Below are positions 19,551 to 28,737 of a DNA stretch of 64,000 nucleotides, piece after piece (the first letter of the stretch is position 1; every line of letters starts with the position of its first letter). Both the position numbers and the translations under genes were made by a program. Under the pieces are notes generated by a model that saw only the letters and a list, made by a program, of their open reading frames with translations, was not told the DNA's origin and ran no database searches. Location: assembly GCF_009707325.1 (NCBI RefSeq), contig NZ_CP046103.1, positions 1,413,810-1,477,809 on the forward strand, given 5' to 3'. The stretch comes from Pseudomonas sp. IB20. Its GTDB lineage: Bacteria > Pseudomonadota > Gammaproteobacteria > Pseudomonadales > Pseudomonadaceae.

Positions 19551-20342
19551 TCATGCTGCAAATGCAGGCCGAGCCGCCACTTGCTCCGTCTCCGGCAACG
19601 GCCCAAACAACGCCTTCTGCACCGCCTGCTGCGCCTGGAACGCCAGCGCCGCGCGTTCCAGCCCGGCACAGGCAATTGGCGTGAGCACATGGATTTCCAC
19701 ATCGCCCTGGTCATTGGCAAACAGGCGCATCAGGTGCGAGAGCAAATCATCGTCGCCAATAAACGGCGCCAGCGGGTCCACTTGCCCATCGCGTAGATAA
19801 CGAATCGCCACCGGTTGCAGCGACACATCGGCATCAATCGCACTGGCCAGTAAACGCCCGTGAAAGGTGCGCAGACTGCGCCCGTCGGTGGTGGTGCCTT
19901 CGGGGAACATCAGCAGCGGGTGCTGGTGTTCCAGGTGGCGAGTCATCTGCTTGCGGATGAGCTGGCTGTCGCCCGAACCCCGGCGGATAAACAGGCTACC
20001 AGCCTTCGCTGCCAACCAACCCGCCACCGGCCAGGTGCGCACTTCGGCCTTGGACAAAAATGACAGCGGCGTGACCATGCCCAGCAACGGGATGTCGGTC
20101 CAGGACACGTGATTGCTCACCCACAGCATCGGCGTTTGCGGCAACTCACCGTGCACCGTTACGCGAAAGGGCAGGGCGTGGGTCAGCCGCGCCATGAAAA
20201 ACCGCGACCAACGCTGGCGCCGTACCATCGAGTTGGCCACGCCCAAACGCTCGAACACACCAAACACACTGGCCATGCTCAAGCCCAGCGCCACCACCAG
20301 CAGCACGCGGGCAATGCGCCCGTACACGCGCAGGCGGCCCAT
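19551..20342 (-). CDS. olsA: Lyso-ornithine lipid/1-acyl-glycerol-phosphate acyltransferase (PlsC family)
   Basis: 263 residues from the ATG at 20342, which overlaps the olsB stop (ATGA). N-terminal membrane helix (IARVLLVVALGLSMASVFG). The acyltransferase motifs are intact: NHVSWTD (HX4D) and FPEGTTTDG. Together with OlsB it makes ornithine lipids: OlsB attaches a 3-hydroxyacyl chain to ornithine and OlsA adds the second acyl chain. The tight overlap supports this role over a general PlsC. Confidence 0.87.
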   Translation of the reverse strand: MGRLRVYGRIARVLLVVALGLSMASVFGVFERLGVANSMVRRQRWSRFFMARLTHALPFRVTVHGELPQTPMLWVSNHVSWTDIPLLGMVTPLSFLSKAEVRTWPVAGWLAAKAGSLFIRRGSGDSQLIRKQMTRHLEHQHPLLMFPEGTTTDGRSLRTFHGRLLASAIDADVSLQPVAIRYLRDGQVDPLAPFIGDDDLLSHLMRLFANDQGDVEIHVLTPIACAGLERAALAFQAQQAVQKALFGPLPETEQVAARPAFAA

Positions 20343-21097
20343 CACATGGCCGCCTTGAAGTGGCGGGCGTAACGCGGGCACAGCTCGTCGCGCTTGAGCA
20401 GGATAAATACGTCGGCTACTTGGAAATCTTCATCCCAGCACGGCTCGCCGCAGATCTTCGCGCCCAGGCGCATATACGCCTTGAGCAGCGGCGGCATTTC
20501 CGCGATCACGTTGGACGGCAGATCCAGCGCCGGCAGCGGCTTTTTCGGCTCGGCGCGCAGGTGTTCGTTGCACAGGTAGCGTTCGCGCAGGCGCTGCATG
20601 ATCGCGTGGGCTTGGATGCCGCCGTCGTGCATCGGGATGCTCGCGCAGCCCATCAAGTAGCTGTAGCCGCCTTGATTCAACACTTCGGCCAACTCGCCCC
20701 ACAACACGGCGATGGTGCCGCCGTTGCGGTAGGCCGGGTCGACGCACGTGCGGCCGATCTCCAGGATCGGGCCTTGCAGATGCAGCAGGCCGTGCAGGCT
20801 GAATTCTTCTTCGCTGTAGAACCGGCCCAAGGTGCTGGCCGCCTGGTGGTCGAGCAAACGGGTGGTGGCGACCAGTCGACCGCTGTTCAAATCCCGCACG
20901 CCAATGTGGCTGCAGTGAACATCATAGTCATCCATGTCCAGACCCAGTTCCGCGCCTTTCAGCTTGGCGTTGAACTCGCCGCTGAACACGTTGAACCGCA
21001 GGGCCTGAGCTTCCTGCAGCGCCTGTGCGCCAACCAGGCGTTCGGCTTGCAGACGGCGTTCATTGCCGGTGTCGCTGATGCGGGCGATCTGAGTCAT
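20342..21097 (-). CDS. olsB: L-ornithine N(alpha)-acyltransferase
   Basis: 251 residues from the ATG at 21097; a start at 21121 is possible but has no better support. It is a GNAT-like (hemolysin-type) acyltransferase: [25 protein letters not shown], and [13 protein letters not shown]. It transfers a 3-hydroxyacyl group from ACP to ornithine. It is translationally coupled to olsA. In Pseudomonas olsBA is often raised under phosphate starvation; I do not see a clear Pho box here. Confidence 0.87.
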   Translation of the reverse strand: MTQIARISDTGNERRLQAERLVGAQALQEAQALRFNVFSGEFNAKLKGAELGLDMDDYDVHCSHIGVRDLNSGRLVATTRLLDHQAASTLGRFYSEEEFSLHGLLHLQGPILEIGRTCVDPAYRNGGTIAVLWGELAEVLNQGGYSYLMGCASIPMHDGGIQAHAIMQRLRERYLCNEHLRAEPKKPLPALDLPSNVIAEMPPLLKAYMRLGAKICGEPCWDEDFQVADVFILLKRDELCPRYARHFKAAM

Positions 21098-21148
21098 GGC
21101 GAATCTCCGAGTGCCGGCCACGTTTCGGCCGGTCGACTTGTTTGTCCA
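21098..21148. other. Promoter region of olsB (short gap)
   Basis: A 51-base single-copy stretch between olsB and the start of the 148 bp duplication. Together with the duplication it forms a 333 bp gap between two divergent genes. No clear operator is seen. Confidence 0.4.
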
Positions 21149-21296
21149 AACTCAGGCTATGTAGGCTCGGTGTCAGCGCCATGAAGTTACGGTGACGCTT
21201 AGATGACAGCCCCCGATGTAGCAAATCTGTCATGCGCCTCGGCTAGGCTCGCGGGCTTGAATGCCCCCTTGAGTTTGCGTCCATGGTCCGAGGCTT
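21149..21296 (+). repeat. 148 bp tandem duplication, copy 1
   Basis: Bases 21149-21296 are repeated without a spacer at 21297-21444, with no differences that I can find. The copy includes an ATG (21283) identical to the start of the serine hydrolase gene, but here the frame closes after nine codons. It lies between the divergent genes olsB and the serine hydrolase gene. Confidence 0.95.
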
Positions 21297-21444
21297 AACT
21301 CAGGCTATGTAGGCTCGGTGTCAGCGCCATGAAGTTACGGTGACGCTTAGATGACAGCCCCCGATGTAGCAAATCTGTCATGCGCCTCGGCTAGGCTCGC
21401 GGGCTTGAATGCCCCCTTGAGTTTGCGTCCATGGTCCGAGGCTT
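21297..21444 (+). repeat. 148 bp tandem duplication, copy 2 (contains the live start codon)
   Basis: This copy continues into the open reading frame: its ATG at 21431 starts the serine hydrolase gene. The last 14 bases of the unit are coding. The duplicated part also carries the probable promoter and leader of the gene. Confidence 0.95.
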
Positions 21445-22504
21445 GTTGTGCGTTGCCCTGCTGTTCTTCACCGTTGCCGCCCATGCCGAAACCTGGCCTG
21501 ACAAGGACTGGGCCCAGGGCACAGCACTCTCAGGACCCGCTGTCGATGCTCTGAATGCCTACGCGTTTCCAACCCGTGACGACGCCACCCGCCAAGGCAT
21601 TCGCACTGACGCGCTGCTGGTGATCCGCGACGGCGAAGTCATCTACGAACGCTACGCCGCGCCCACCACCGCCAGCACGCCGCACCTGACTTGGTCGGTG
21701 AGCAAAAGCCTGATGGCCACGGTGCTCGGCGTGGCCTATGGCGAAAGCCGCTTCAAACTCACCGACCCCGCCGCACGCTTCTACCCGCCGATGAAACAAC
21801 ACCCCAAAGTCACCCTGGCCGACTTGCTGCACTGGGCCTCGGGCCTCGACTGGCAAGAAGACTACGAATACGCCCCGCTGAAATCCTCCGTCGTGGCGAT
21901 GCTCTACACCCGTGGGCGCGCCGACATGGCCGAGTTCGCCGCCGACACCGAGGCTGTCGCCGCACCGGGCCAGGCCTTCCGCTACTCCAGCGGCGACAGC
22001 AACATCCTGTCCGCCGCCCTCAAAGGTATGCTCGGCCACAAGGCTTATATGAATTACCCGTGGGATGCGCTGTTCAAGCCGCTGGGCATCCACAACGCCA
22101 TCTGGGAAACCGATGCCGACGAAACCTTCGTTGCCTCGTCCTACGCCTACCTCACCGCCCGCGACCTGGCGCGCGTCGGCCTGCTGATGGCGCGCGACGG
22201 TCGTTGGGGTGAGCAGCAGTTGCTGCCTAAAGAGTGGGTCGCCTTCAACCGCCAACCGTTCGACAAATACAAGGCTGGCCAGGACGAAGCCGTACCCGGC
22301 GGCCAATGGTGGCTGAACCAAGGCGCCCCAAGGCCATGGCCCGACGCTCCCGCCGACACCTTCGCCGCCCTTGGCCACTGGGGCCAGGCGCTGTTTGTGC
22401 TGCCCGACGAACACTTGGTGATCGTGCGCTACGGCGATGATCGCGACGGCACTTACCGCCACAACGAACTGCTCAAACGCGTGCTTGCGGCGGTGCAGCC
22501 ATGA
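21431..22504 (+). CDS. Serine hydrolase, class C beta-lactamase family
   Basis: 357 residues with a signal peptide (LLCVALLFFTVAAHAETW), so it is exported. The SxxK motif is SVSK in WSVSKSLMATVLG, and the second motif is YSSGDSN. The family includes penicillin-binding esterases and 6-aminohexanoate-dimer hydrolases; this may be any of these, not necessarily a beta-lactamase. It is preceded by a perfect 148 bp tandem duplication and followed by a small gene overlapping by four bases. Confidence 0.85.
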   Translation: MVRGLLCVALLFFTVAAHAETWPDKDWAQGTALSGPAVDALNAYAFPTRDDATRQGIRTDALLVIRDGEVIYERYAAPTTASTPHLTWSVSKSLMATVLGVAYGESRFKLTDPAARFYPPMKQHPKVTLADLLHWASGLDWQEDYEYAPLKSSVVAMLYTRGRADMAEFAADTEAVAAPGQAFRYSSGDSNILSAALKGMLGHKAYMNYPWDALFKPLGIHNAIWETDADETFVASSYAYLTARDLARVGLLMARDGRWGEQQLLPKEWVAFNRQPFDKYKAGQDEAVPGGQWWLNQGAPRPWPDAPADTFAALGHWGQALFVLPDEHLVIVRYGDDRDGTYRHNELLKRVLAAVQP

Positions 22505-22815
22505 TTCGTCGTCGGCCGTTTACCAGTGTGTTTCTCCTGCTATTACTCGCGTTGCTGGGTTGGGTCTGGCACGAGCGCGTCAACCTGCAAGCCTTCCCCG
22601 ACATCATCGCGGCGTACACGGCCAAGGAGTACTGCTCGTGCCGGTATGTGGAGAACAACCCCGCCGAGTATTGCCTGGGGTATGTGAAGCAGTACGTGCC
22701 GACCAGTGCGTTTATCGACAAGCCGGAGCGTAGTGAAGTGACGGCGAGCGGGTTGGGGCGTACGCATACGGCTCGGTGGTTAGGTGATCGCCAAGGCTGT
22801 CGCCTGAATCCCTGA
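22501..22815 (+). CDS. Small membrane-anchored Cys-containing protein, unknown function
   Basis: 104 residues. Positively charged N-terminus followed by one hydrophobic helix (FLLLLLALLGWVWHE), so it is either a signal anchor or a signal peptide. After it comes a conserved-looking segment with cysteines, EYCSCRYVENNPAEYC, and one later Cys near the C-terminus. The ATG overlaps the upstream serine hydrolase stop (ATGA), so the two are probably made together. I do not recognise the family. Confidence 0.75.
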   Translation: MIRRRPFTSVFLLLLLALLGWVWHERVNLQAFPDIIAAYTAKEYCSCRYVENNPAEYCLGYVKQYVPTSAFIDKPERSEVTASGLGRTHTARWLGDRQGCRLNP

Positions 22816-22831
22816 CACACCCCAAATCCCC

Positions 22832-22905
22832 TTTGGGAGCTGGCTTGCCTGCGATGGGCATAGGTATCTACGCAACGCTTTGTGTGGTGCTGAGCTTGTG
22901 ATGGG
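22832..22905 (+). repeat. Single REP followed by a truncated ggtatctac element
   Basis: Half of a REP pair (ttgggagctggcttgcctgc) is followed immediately by cataggtatctacgcaac and then about 30 bases similar to the inside of the 71 bp element at 31988-32058. The far inverted end of that element is missing here. Confidence 0.65.
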
Positions 22906-22968
22906 TTGATTGCGCCCGGCACCCGGCACAGTTAAGGTTCATCCAGGTTTTTTGCCCCATGAGTTTCT

Positions 22969-23550
22969 ATGTTCAACGTCAAACCCCTGGCCTTCACACT
23001 GCTGACTTGTGCCGCACTGCCCGCCCACGCCAACTGGTACCTGGATAACGAATCCTCACGCCTGTCGTTCGTCACCACCAAAAACACCGAGATCGCCGAA
23101 GTGCATCGTTTCCTGGTGTTGCACGGCAAGGTCGACAGTCAGGGCGCGGCGCAACTGCAAGTGGAGCTGGAGTCGATCAACAGCGGCATCCCGCTGCGCG
23201 ATGAGCGCATGCGCAATGATCTGTTTCAGATCAAGACTTTCCCCGAAGCGCTGATCAGCGCGCAGATCAATCTGCAGCCCATCAACGACCTGGCCCCCGG
23301 CGCGCAGTTGGAGTTGCGCCTGCCATTGAGCGTCACCCTGCACGGCAAGACCCAAACCTACAGCGCCGAGCTGTTGGCCACGCGCCTGGATGACCGGCGC
23401 TTTCAGGTGGTGACCCTGGAGCCGGTGGTGTTGCATGCCGAGGATTTCGAGCTGGCGCCGGGCGTGGCGATGCTGCGCAAGGCCGCGGGGCTCAAGTCGA
23501 TCAGTTTGTCGGTGCCGGTGGGTGCGGTACTGATCTTTACGGCGCGCTGA
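22969..23550 (+). CDS. YceI-family periplasmic protein
   Basis: 193 residues with a signal peptide cleaved near LPAHANW. The YceI lipocalin-like beta-barrel is seen from residue 22: WYLDNESSRLSFVTTK, ESINSGIPLRDERMRND, and SVTLHGKTQ. The family binds isoprenoid or fatty amide ligands; the role here is unknown. The next gene starts one base after the stop, so they form an operon. Confidence 0.88.
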   Translation: MFNVKPLAFTLLTCAALPAHANWYLDNESSRLSFVTTKNTEIAEVHRFLVLHGKVDSQGAAQLQVELESINSGIPLRDERMRNDLFQIKTFPEALISAQINLQPINDLAPGAQLELRLPLSVTLHGKTQTYSAELLATRLDDRRFQVVTLEPVVLHAEDFELAPGVAMLRKAAGLKSISLSVPVGAVLIFTAR

Positions 23551-23551
23551 C

Positions 23552-24709
23552 GTGGGCGGCGCAGTGTTCCCGTGGCGCAGCGCCAACCGTTTCGAGTTGT
23601 TGATCGACGGGCCGAGCTTTTTCCCGCAGATGCTGGTGGGCATTGCCCGCGCTGAGCAGCAAGTCGATTTGGAGTTGTACCTGGTGGAAGCCGGAGCCTG
23701 TGCCGATGCCATGGTTCAGGCGTTGGTGCTGGCGGCCGAGCGCGGTGTGCGGGTGAGCTGTTTGTTTGATGATTACGGCAGCCTGGCCTTTACCTTGGGC
23801 TTGCGTAAGCGCCTGACCGACGCGGGCGTGCAGCTGCGTTTCTACAATCGCCTGAGCTGGCGGCGTTGGATGCGCAATCTGTACCGCGACCACCGCAAGC
23901 TGTTGCTGATTGACCAGAGCATCGCCGTGGTGGGCGGAACCGGCGTGACCGATGAATTCTGGACACCGGGGCAAGACACCGCCGAGTGGCATGAAGTGAT
24001 GGTGCAAATCAGCGGGCCGCTGGTGCTCGACTGGCAGGCGCTGTTCGACCGCCAATGGCACGCCAATGCGGCGCGGCGGGAGTGGAAGCCCGCCACCCAT
24101 TTCGGTTTGTCGCGCTTGCCCAAGGTGCCGGCGACCGGGCCGGGCCTGGGGCGCGTCGCGTATGCCGATGCCCGTCAGCACCGCGATATTTTGCAGTCGC
24201 TGATCCGCGCGTTGAACAGCAGCCAGCAGCGTATCTGGCTGGCCACGCCGTATTTTCTGCCGACCTGGAGCGTACGGCGTGCCTTGCGCCGCGCGGCTGG
24301 GCGTGGGGTCGATGTGCGTTTGCTGCTCACCGGCCCGCGCACCGATCACCCCTCCGTGCGTTACGCCGGGCACCGTTACTACCCGCGTTTGCTGCGGGCG
24401 GGCGTGCAGATTTTTGAGTACCAGCCGTGTTTCCTGCACCTGAAAATGGTGTTGGTGGATGACTGGGTGAGCATCGGCTCGTGCAATTTCGACCACTGGA
24501 ATTTGCGCTTCAACCTGGAAGCCAACCTGGAAGCGTTGGACCCAGCGTTAACGCTGGCCGTGGCCGGTAGTTTCGAGCGCGATTTTACCCAGAGCCAGGC
24601 GGTGAGCCTGCAGGCGTGGAAGTCGCGGCCGTTGTGGCGGCGGGTGAAGCAGCGGGTGTGGGGATGGATTGATCGGTTGGTGGTAAATCTGTTGGATCGG
24701 CGGGGGTAG
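23552..24709 (+). CDS. Phospholipase D-type cardiolipin synthase (ClsB-like)
   Basis: 385 residues. Two HKD motifs: HRKLLLIDQSIAVVGG near residue 113 and HLKMVLVDDWVSIGSCN near residue 294. No N-terminal membrane helices, as in ClsB. It is expected to join phosphatidyl groups to form cardiolipin. The GTG start at 23552 lies one base after the YceI stop. A ClsB function is the best reading; another PLD-type transferase is possible. Confidence 0.85.
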   Translation: MGGAVFPWRSANRFELLIDGPSFFPQMLVGIARAEQQVDLELYLVEAGACADAMVQALVLAAERGVRVSCLFDDYGSLAFTLGLRKRLTDAGVQLRFYNRLSWRRWMRNLYRDHRKLLLIDQSIAVVGGTGVTDEFWTPGQDTAEWHEVMVQISGPLVLDWQALFDRQWHANAARREWKPATHFGLSRLPKVPATGPGLGRVAYADARQHRDILQSLIRALNSSQQRIWLATPYFLPTWSVRRALRRAAGRGVDVRLLLTGPRTDHPSVRYAGHRYYPRLLRAGVQIFEYQPCFLHLKMVLVDDWVSIGSCNFDHWNLRFNLEANLEALDPALTLAVAGSFERDFTQSQAVSLQAWKSRPLWRRVKQRVWGWIDRLVVNLLDRRG

Positions 24710-24774
24710 GGCACCCCCGCCTTTTGTTCAAAACTGCAGCGAATACTGCGCTTGGCTCGGTGGGCCAGCGCGCA

Positions 24775-24802
24775 AGCCCCCTCTTCAAAAAAAGAGGGGG
24801 GC
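24775..24802. terminator. Hairpin between the convergent cls-like and bglX genes
   Basis: Stem agccccctctt/aagagggggct (about 11 bp) with an A-rich loop on the plus strand. It sits between the two converging genes. It has no outer T-run, so it is a weaker terminator candidate than the others. Confidence 0.55.
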
Positions 24803-24810
24803 TGCAGGTG

Positions 24811-27102
24811 TTACAGCAACTCGAACGTCTGCTGCTGCACATCCTGGGAGTCCAGGCCGATCTGTACATTGAACTCGCCGGGTTCTGCGGCGAACTTGAG
24901 TTGGGTGTTGTAGAACTTCAAGTCTTCCTCGGTGATGGTGAAGTGCAGCGTGCGCTCCTCACCGGCCTTGAGCATGACCTTCTGGAAGTTCTTCAGCTCT
25001 TTGATCGGGCGGATCATCGAGCCGGCCACGTCCTGGATATACAACTGCACCACGGTTTCGCCCTCGACCTTGCCGGTGTTTTTCAGCGTGACGCTGGCGT
25101 CGAGCTTGCCGGTCTTGTTCAGGGTGGTGGACGACAGCGCCATGTCCGACAGGCTGAACGTGGTGTAGCTCAGGCCATAGCCGAACGGGAACAGCGGCCC
25201 GGTGGTGTCATCGAAGTACTGCGAGGTGTAGTTGCCCGGCTTGCCTGGGGTAAACGGCCGGCCGATGGTCAGGTGGTTATAGTAGGTCGGAATCTGCCCT
25301 ACCGAACGTGGGAAGGTGATCGGCAGCTTGCCCGACGGGTTGTAGTCACCAAACAGCACGTCGGCGATGGCGTTGCCACCTTCGGTGCCGGCGAACCAGG
25401 TTTCCAGGATCGCGTCGGCCTGTTGGTTCTCTTCAAGAATCGACAGCGGGCGGCCGTTCATCAGTACCAGCACCAGCGGTTTGCCGGTGGCTTTCAAGGC
25501 TTTGATCAGGTCGCGCTGGCTCTGCGGGATGTTCAGGTCGGTGCGGCTGGAGGATTCGTGGGACATGCCACGGGACTCGCCCACAGCCGCCACCACCACG
25601 TCGGCATCCTTGGCGGCCTTCACCGCTTCGTCGATCAGCACCTGCGGGGAGCGGGTGTCATCCACCACTTCCGGGGCATCGAAGTTGAGGAAGTTGAGGT
25701 AGTCGACCACGGCCTTGTCGTTGGTGATGTTGGCGCCACGCGCGTAGATCACTTTGCCTTTTTCGCCGATCACCGCGTTGAGACCATCGAGCAGGGTCAC
25801 CGATTGTGCCGGTTTGCCGGCGGCGGCCCAGCTGCCCATCATGTCGATCGGCGCCTTGGCCAGCGGGCCGACCAGTGCGATGGTCGCGGATTTTTTCAGC
25901 GGCAGGGTGTTGTTCTGGTTTTTCAGCAGGACCAGGCTGCGGCGCGCGACATCCCGTGCGTCGGCACGGTGCAGGCGGCTCTCGGCATAGGTGTCGGCCG
26001 GGTCATCCTCGGCCTTGCCGATGCGCAGGTACGGGTCTTTGAACAGGCCCATGTCGTACTTGGCGCCGAGCACTTCGCGTACGGCGTTGTCGATGTCGCT
26101 TTGCTCGATCTCGCCGGACTTGAGCAGCCCGGGCAATTCCTTGCCGTACAGCGAGTCGTTCATGCTCATGTCGATGCCGGCCTTGATCGCAAGCTTAGCG
26201 GCTTCACGCCCGTCCTTGGCCACGCCGTGCTTGATCAGCTCGAAGATCGCGCCGTGGTCACTCACGGCCAGGCCTTTAAAGCCCCAGTCTTTGCGCAACA
26301 GGTCGTTCATCAGCCAAGTGTTGGCGGTGGCGGGCACGCCGTTGATCGAGTTCAACGCCACCATCACGCCGCCGGCACCGGCCTTGATCGCCGCGTGGTA
26401 GGGCGGCAGGTAGTCCTGGTACATCTTGACCGGGCTCATGTCGACCACGTTGTAGTCGCGACCGCCTTCCACCGCGCCGTACAGGGCAAAGTGCTTGACG
26501 CTGGCCATGATGCTGTCGGCATTGGCCGCGCTTGTGCCCTGGAAGGCCTTGACCATCACTTCGGCAATGCGCGACGTCAGGTAGGTGTCTTCGCCGAAAC
26601 CTTCGGAAGTACGCCCCCAGCGCGGGTCGCGGGAGATGTCGACCATCGGCGCAAAGGTGATGTCGAGGCTGTCGGCGGCGGCTTCCTGGGCGGCGATGCG
26701 CCCGGAGCGGCCGATGGCGTCCATGTCCCAGCTAGAGGCCAGGGCCAGGCTGATCGGGAAGATCGTACGGTGGCCGTGGATCACGTCGTAGGCGAAAAAC
26801 ATCGGGATCTTCAACCGGCTGCGCATGGCCGCGTCCTGCATCGGACGGTTTTCCGGGCGAGTGATCGAGTTGAAGGTGCCGCCGATACGGCCGGCGGCGA
26901 TTTCCTTGCGGATCAGCTCGCGGGGCATTTCGGGGCCGATGCTGATCAGGCGCAATTGGCCGATCTTTTCATCCAGGGTCATCTGCTTGAGCAGGTCGCT
27001 GACGAAGGCGTCCTTGTCTTTAAGCGCAGCAGGCTTTGTTTCTGCCCAGACGGGGTGGGTGGCCAGAGTGGCAACAAGGCCGAGCAAACACAGCTTTTTC
27101 AT
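24811..27102 (-). CDS. bglX: Periplasmic beta-glucosidase, glycoside hydrolase family 3
   Basis: 763 residues from the ATG at 27102; the frame is open seven codons further but the chosen start gives a normal signal peptide (MKKLCLLGLVATLATHPVWA). GH3 domains: N-terminal barrel with the nucleophile Asp in GLAVSDHGAIFE, the second domain, then a fibronectin-III-like domain at the C-terminus (from about residue 650). It hydrolyses beta-glucosides in the periplasm. Length and motifs match BglX. Confidence 0.93.
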   Translation of the reverse strand: MKKLCLLGLVATLATHPVWAETKPAALKDKDAFVSDLLKQMTLDEKIGQLRLISIGPEMPRELIRKEIAAGRIGGTFNSITRPENRPMQDAAMRSRLKIPMFFAYDVIHGHRTIFPISLALASSWDMDAIGRSGRIAAQEAAADSLDITFAPMVDISRDPRWGRTSEGFGEDTYLTSRIAEVMVKAFQGTSAANADSIMASVKHFALYGAVEGGRDYNVVDMSPVKMYQDYLPPYHAAIKAGAGGVMVALNSINGVPATANTWLMNDLLRKDWGFKGLAVSDHGAIFELIKHGVAKDGREAAKLAIKAGIDMSMNDSLYGKELPGLLKSGEIEQSDIDNAVREVLGAKYDMGLFKDPYLRIGKAEDDPADTYAESRLHRADARDVARRSLVLLKNQNNTLPLKKSATIALVGPLAKAPIDMMGSWAAAGKPAQSVTLLDGLNAVIGEKGKVIYARGANITNDKAVVDYLNFLNFDAPEVVDDTRSPQVLIDEAVKAAKDADVVVAAVGESRGMSHESSSRTDLNIPQSQRDLIKALKATGKPLVLVLMNGRPLSILEENQQADAILETWFAGTEGGNAIADVLFGDYNPSGKLPITFPRSVGQIPTYYNHLTIGRPFTPGKPGNYTSQYFDDTTGPLFPFGYGLSYTTFSLSDMALSSTTLNKTGKLDASVTLKNTGKVEGETVVQLYIQDVAGSMIRPIKELKNFQKVMLKAGEERTLHFTITEEDLKFYNTQLKFAAEPGEFNVQIGLDSQDVQQQTFELL

Positions 27103-27344
27103 GAATATCCTTTTTCGGCTCACTGCATAGCATCAAGAGAATGCCATCGGCCAAAATGTGGGGAGCGTCTATTGTTGTTCGGGTGTTGTTCAGATAAATG
27201 CAGCACACTCTGAACTCTTTTTCGCGCTGGGCATCTTTGTAGCTGATTGGCTCGACGCAATCCAGTGGTGGCGGATTATGCCCCAAGTGCGCGGTTTATA
27301 GGGTTAGTCGTCACATTCCATCTAGTTTGGGCAGGAGAAACACC

Positions 27345-27956
27345 ATGCAAGCAGCACAAGGTTACCGCTGGGGCTTGAAAGCCGCGGCTTTGCTACTGAT
27401 CAGCAGCGTGCTGAGCGGTTGCGGCATCAACACCATTCCCACCCTGGATGAACAGGCCAAGGCGGCCTGGGGCCAGGTGCAGAACCAGTACCAACGGCGT
27501 GCCGACCTGATCCCCAACCTGGTGGAAGTGGTCAAGGGCTACGCGGCCCATGAGCAAGACACCCTCACCGCCGTGATTGAGGCGCGGGCCAAGGCCACCT
27601 CGATCCAAGTAGATGCCAGCACCCTCGACAACCCCGAGAAACTCAAGCAGTTCCAGCAAGCCCAGGACGGTTTGAGCGGCGCCCTCAGCCGCTTGATGGT
27701 GGTGTCTGAGCGTTATCCGGACCTGAAAGCCAACCAGAACTTCCTGGCCCTGCAATCGCAACTTGAAGGCACGGAAAACCGTATTGCCGTGGCCCGTCGC
27801 GATTTCATCCAGGCCGTGCAGGCGTACAACACTGAAATCCGCACCTTCCCTGGCCGCCTGTGGCACAGCGTGATGTACAGCGACTTGCCGATCCGCGCCA
27901 CGTTTGAAGCCACCAGCGCTGATGCCGATAAAGCGCCGCAAGTGAAGTTCAAATAA
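27345..27956 (+). CDS. lemA: LemA-family protein
   Basis: 203 residues from the ATG at 27345 with AGGAGA upstream. N-terminal hydrophobic segment ending in VLSGCG, a possible lipoprotein Cys. The LemA domain is clear: QNQYQRRADLIPNLVEVVKGYA and then a long helical bundle. The role of LemA is not defined; the protein is commonly found, as here, beside TPM-domain genes. The downstream TPM gene starts 18 bases after the stop. Confidence 0.9.
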   Translation: MQAAQGYRWGLKAAALLLISSVLSGCGINTIPTLDEQAKAAWGQVQNQYQRRADLIPNLVEVVKGYAAHEQDTLTAVIEARAKATSIQVDASTLDNPEKLKQFQQAQDGLSGALSRLMVVSERYPDLKANQNFLALQSQLEGTENRIAVARRDFIQAVQAYNTEIRTFPGRLWHSVMYSDLPIRATFEATSADADKAPQVKFK

Positions 27957-27974
27957 CGCTGCGTTGAGGTGTCG

Positions 27975-28706
27975 ATGCGTTTATTACGGATAGGCCTGGC
28001 GCTGTGGTTGCTGGCGTGCGTCGGTGCGGCCCAGGCGGCGCTGACGTTCCCGGCCCTGACTGGGCGGGTGGTGGACAGCGCCCAGATGCTCGACCCGGCA
28101 ACGCGGGCGCAAATAACCCAGCAGTTGCAGGCGTTGGAGCAAACGTCCGGCGACCAGCTCGTGGTGGTCACCGTGCCCGACCTGCAAGGCGTGCCGATTG
28201 AGGACTACGGTTACCAATTGGGCCGCCAGTGGGGCATCGGCCAGAAGGGCAAGGACAACGGCGCGCTGTTGATCGTCGCCCGTGATGAGCGCAAATTGCG
28301 CATCGAAGTCGGCTATGGCCTGGAAGGCGTGCTGACCGATGCGCAGTCCTGGGTGATCATCAATCAGGTGATCGCGCCTAAGTTCAAGGCTGGCAATTAC
28401 AGCCAGGGCATCAGCGACGGCGTTACGGCGATGGTGCAGGTGGTGGGCGGCGAGCCGCTGGCGGTGCCAGCGCATGTGGCGGATGCGAATTTCGCCAAGG
28501 ACAACCCAGGGTTGTCCATCGGCTTGTTCATCCTGCTGATCGGCGTGTTGTGGCTGTGCAATCGCCTGGGCCTGCCGGTTGGCGCTATCCTCTTGGCAAT
28601 CCTCAGCAGCAGTGGGCGCGGCGGCGGTGGCGGGGGAGGCGGCGGTGGTGGCTTCAGAGGCGGCGGCGGTGGTTTTGGCGGTGGCGGGGCCTCAGGTGGC
28701 TGGTAA
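27975..28706 (+). CDS. TPM-domain membrane protein with Gly-rich tail (YgcG-like)
   Basis: 243 residues from the ATG at 27975 (GAGG upstream). Signal peptide, then the TPM (TLP18.3/Psb32/MOLO) domain with VVDSAQMLDPATRAQI and DNGALLIVARDERKLRIEVGYG. One transmembrane helix (GLFILLIGVLWLCNRLG), then a long glycine run that ends in GGASGGW, which is typical. The domain faces the periplasm. Its biochemical role is not settled. Confidence 0.88.
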   Translation: MRLLRIGLALWLLACVGAAQAALTFPALTGRVVDSAQMLDPATRAQITQQLQALEQTSGDQLVVVTVPDLQGVPIEDYGYQLGRQWGIGQKGKDNGALLIVARDERKLRIEVGYGLEGVLTDAQSWVIINQVIAPKFKAGNYSQGISDGVTAMVQVVGGEPLAVPAHVADANFAKDNPGLSIGLFILLIGVLWLCNRLGLPVGAILLAILSSSGRGGGGGGGGGGGFRGGGGGFGGGGASGGW

Positions 28707-28737
28707 TGACAATAACTAGAACAGAGCATCGACAACC

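Noticed and set aside
24724..27213. An 829-codon plus-strand frame opposite bglX
   Set aside because: Antisense shadow of a complete GH3 gene; high codon bias produces long open frames in the opposite strand.
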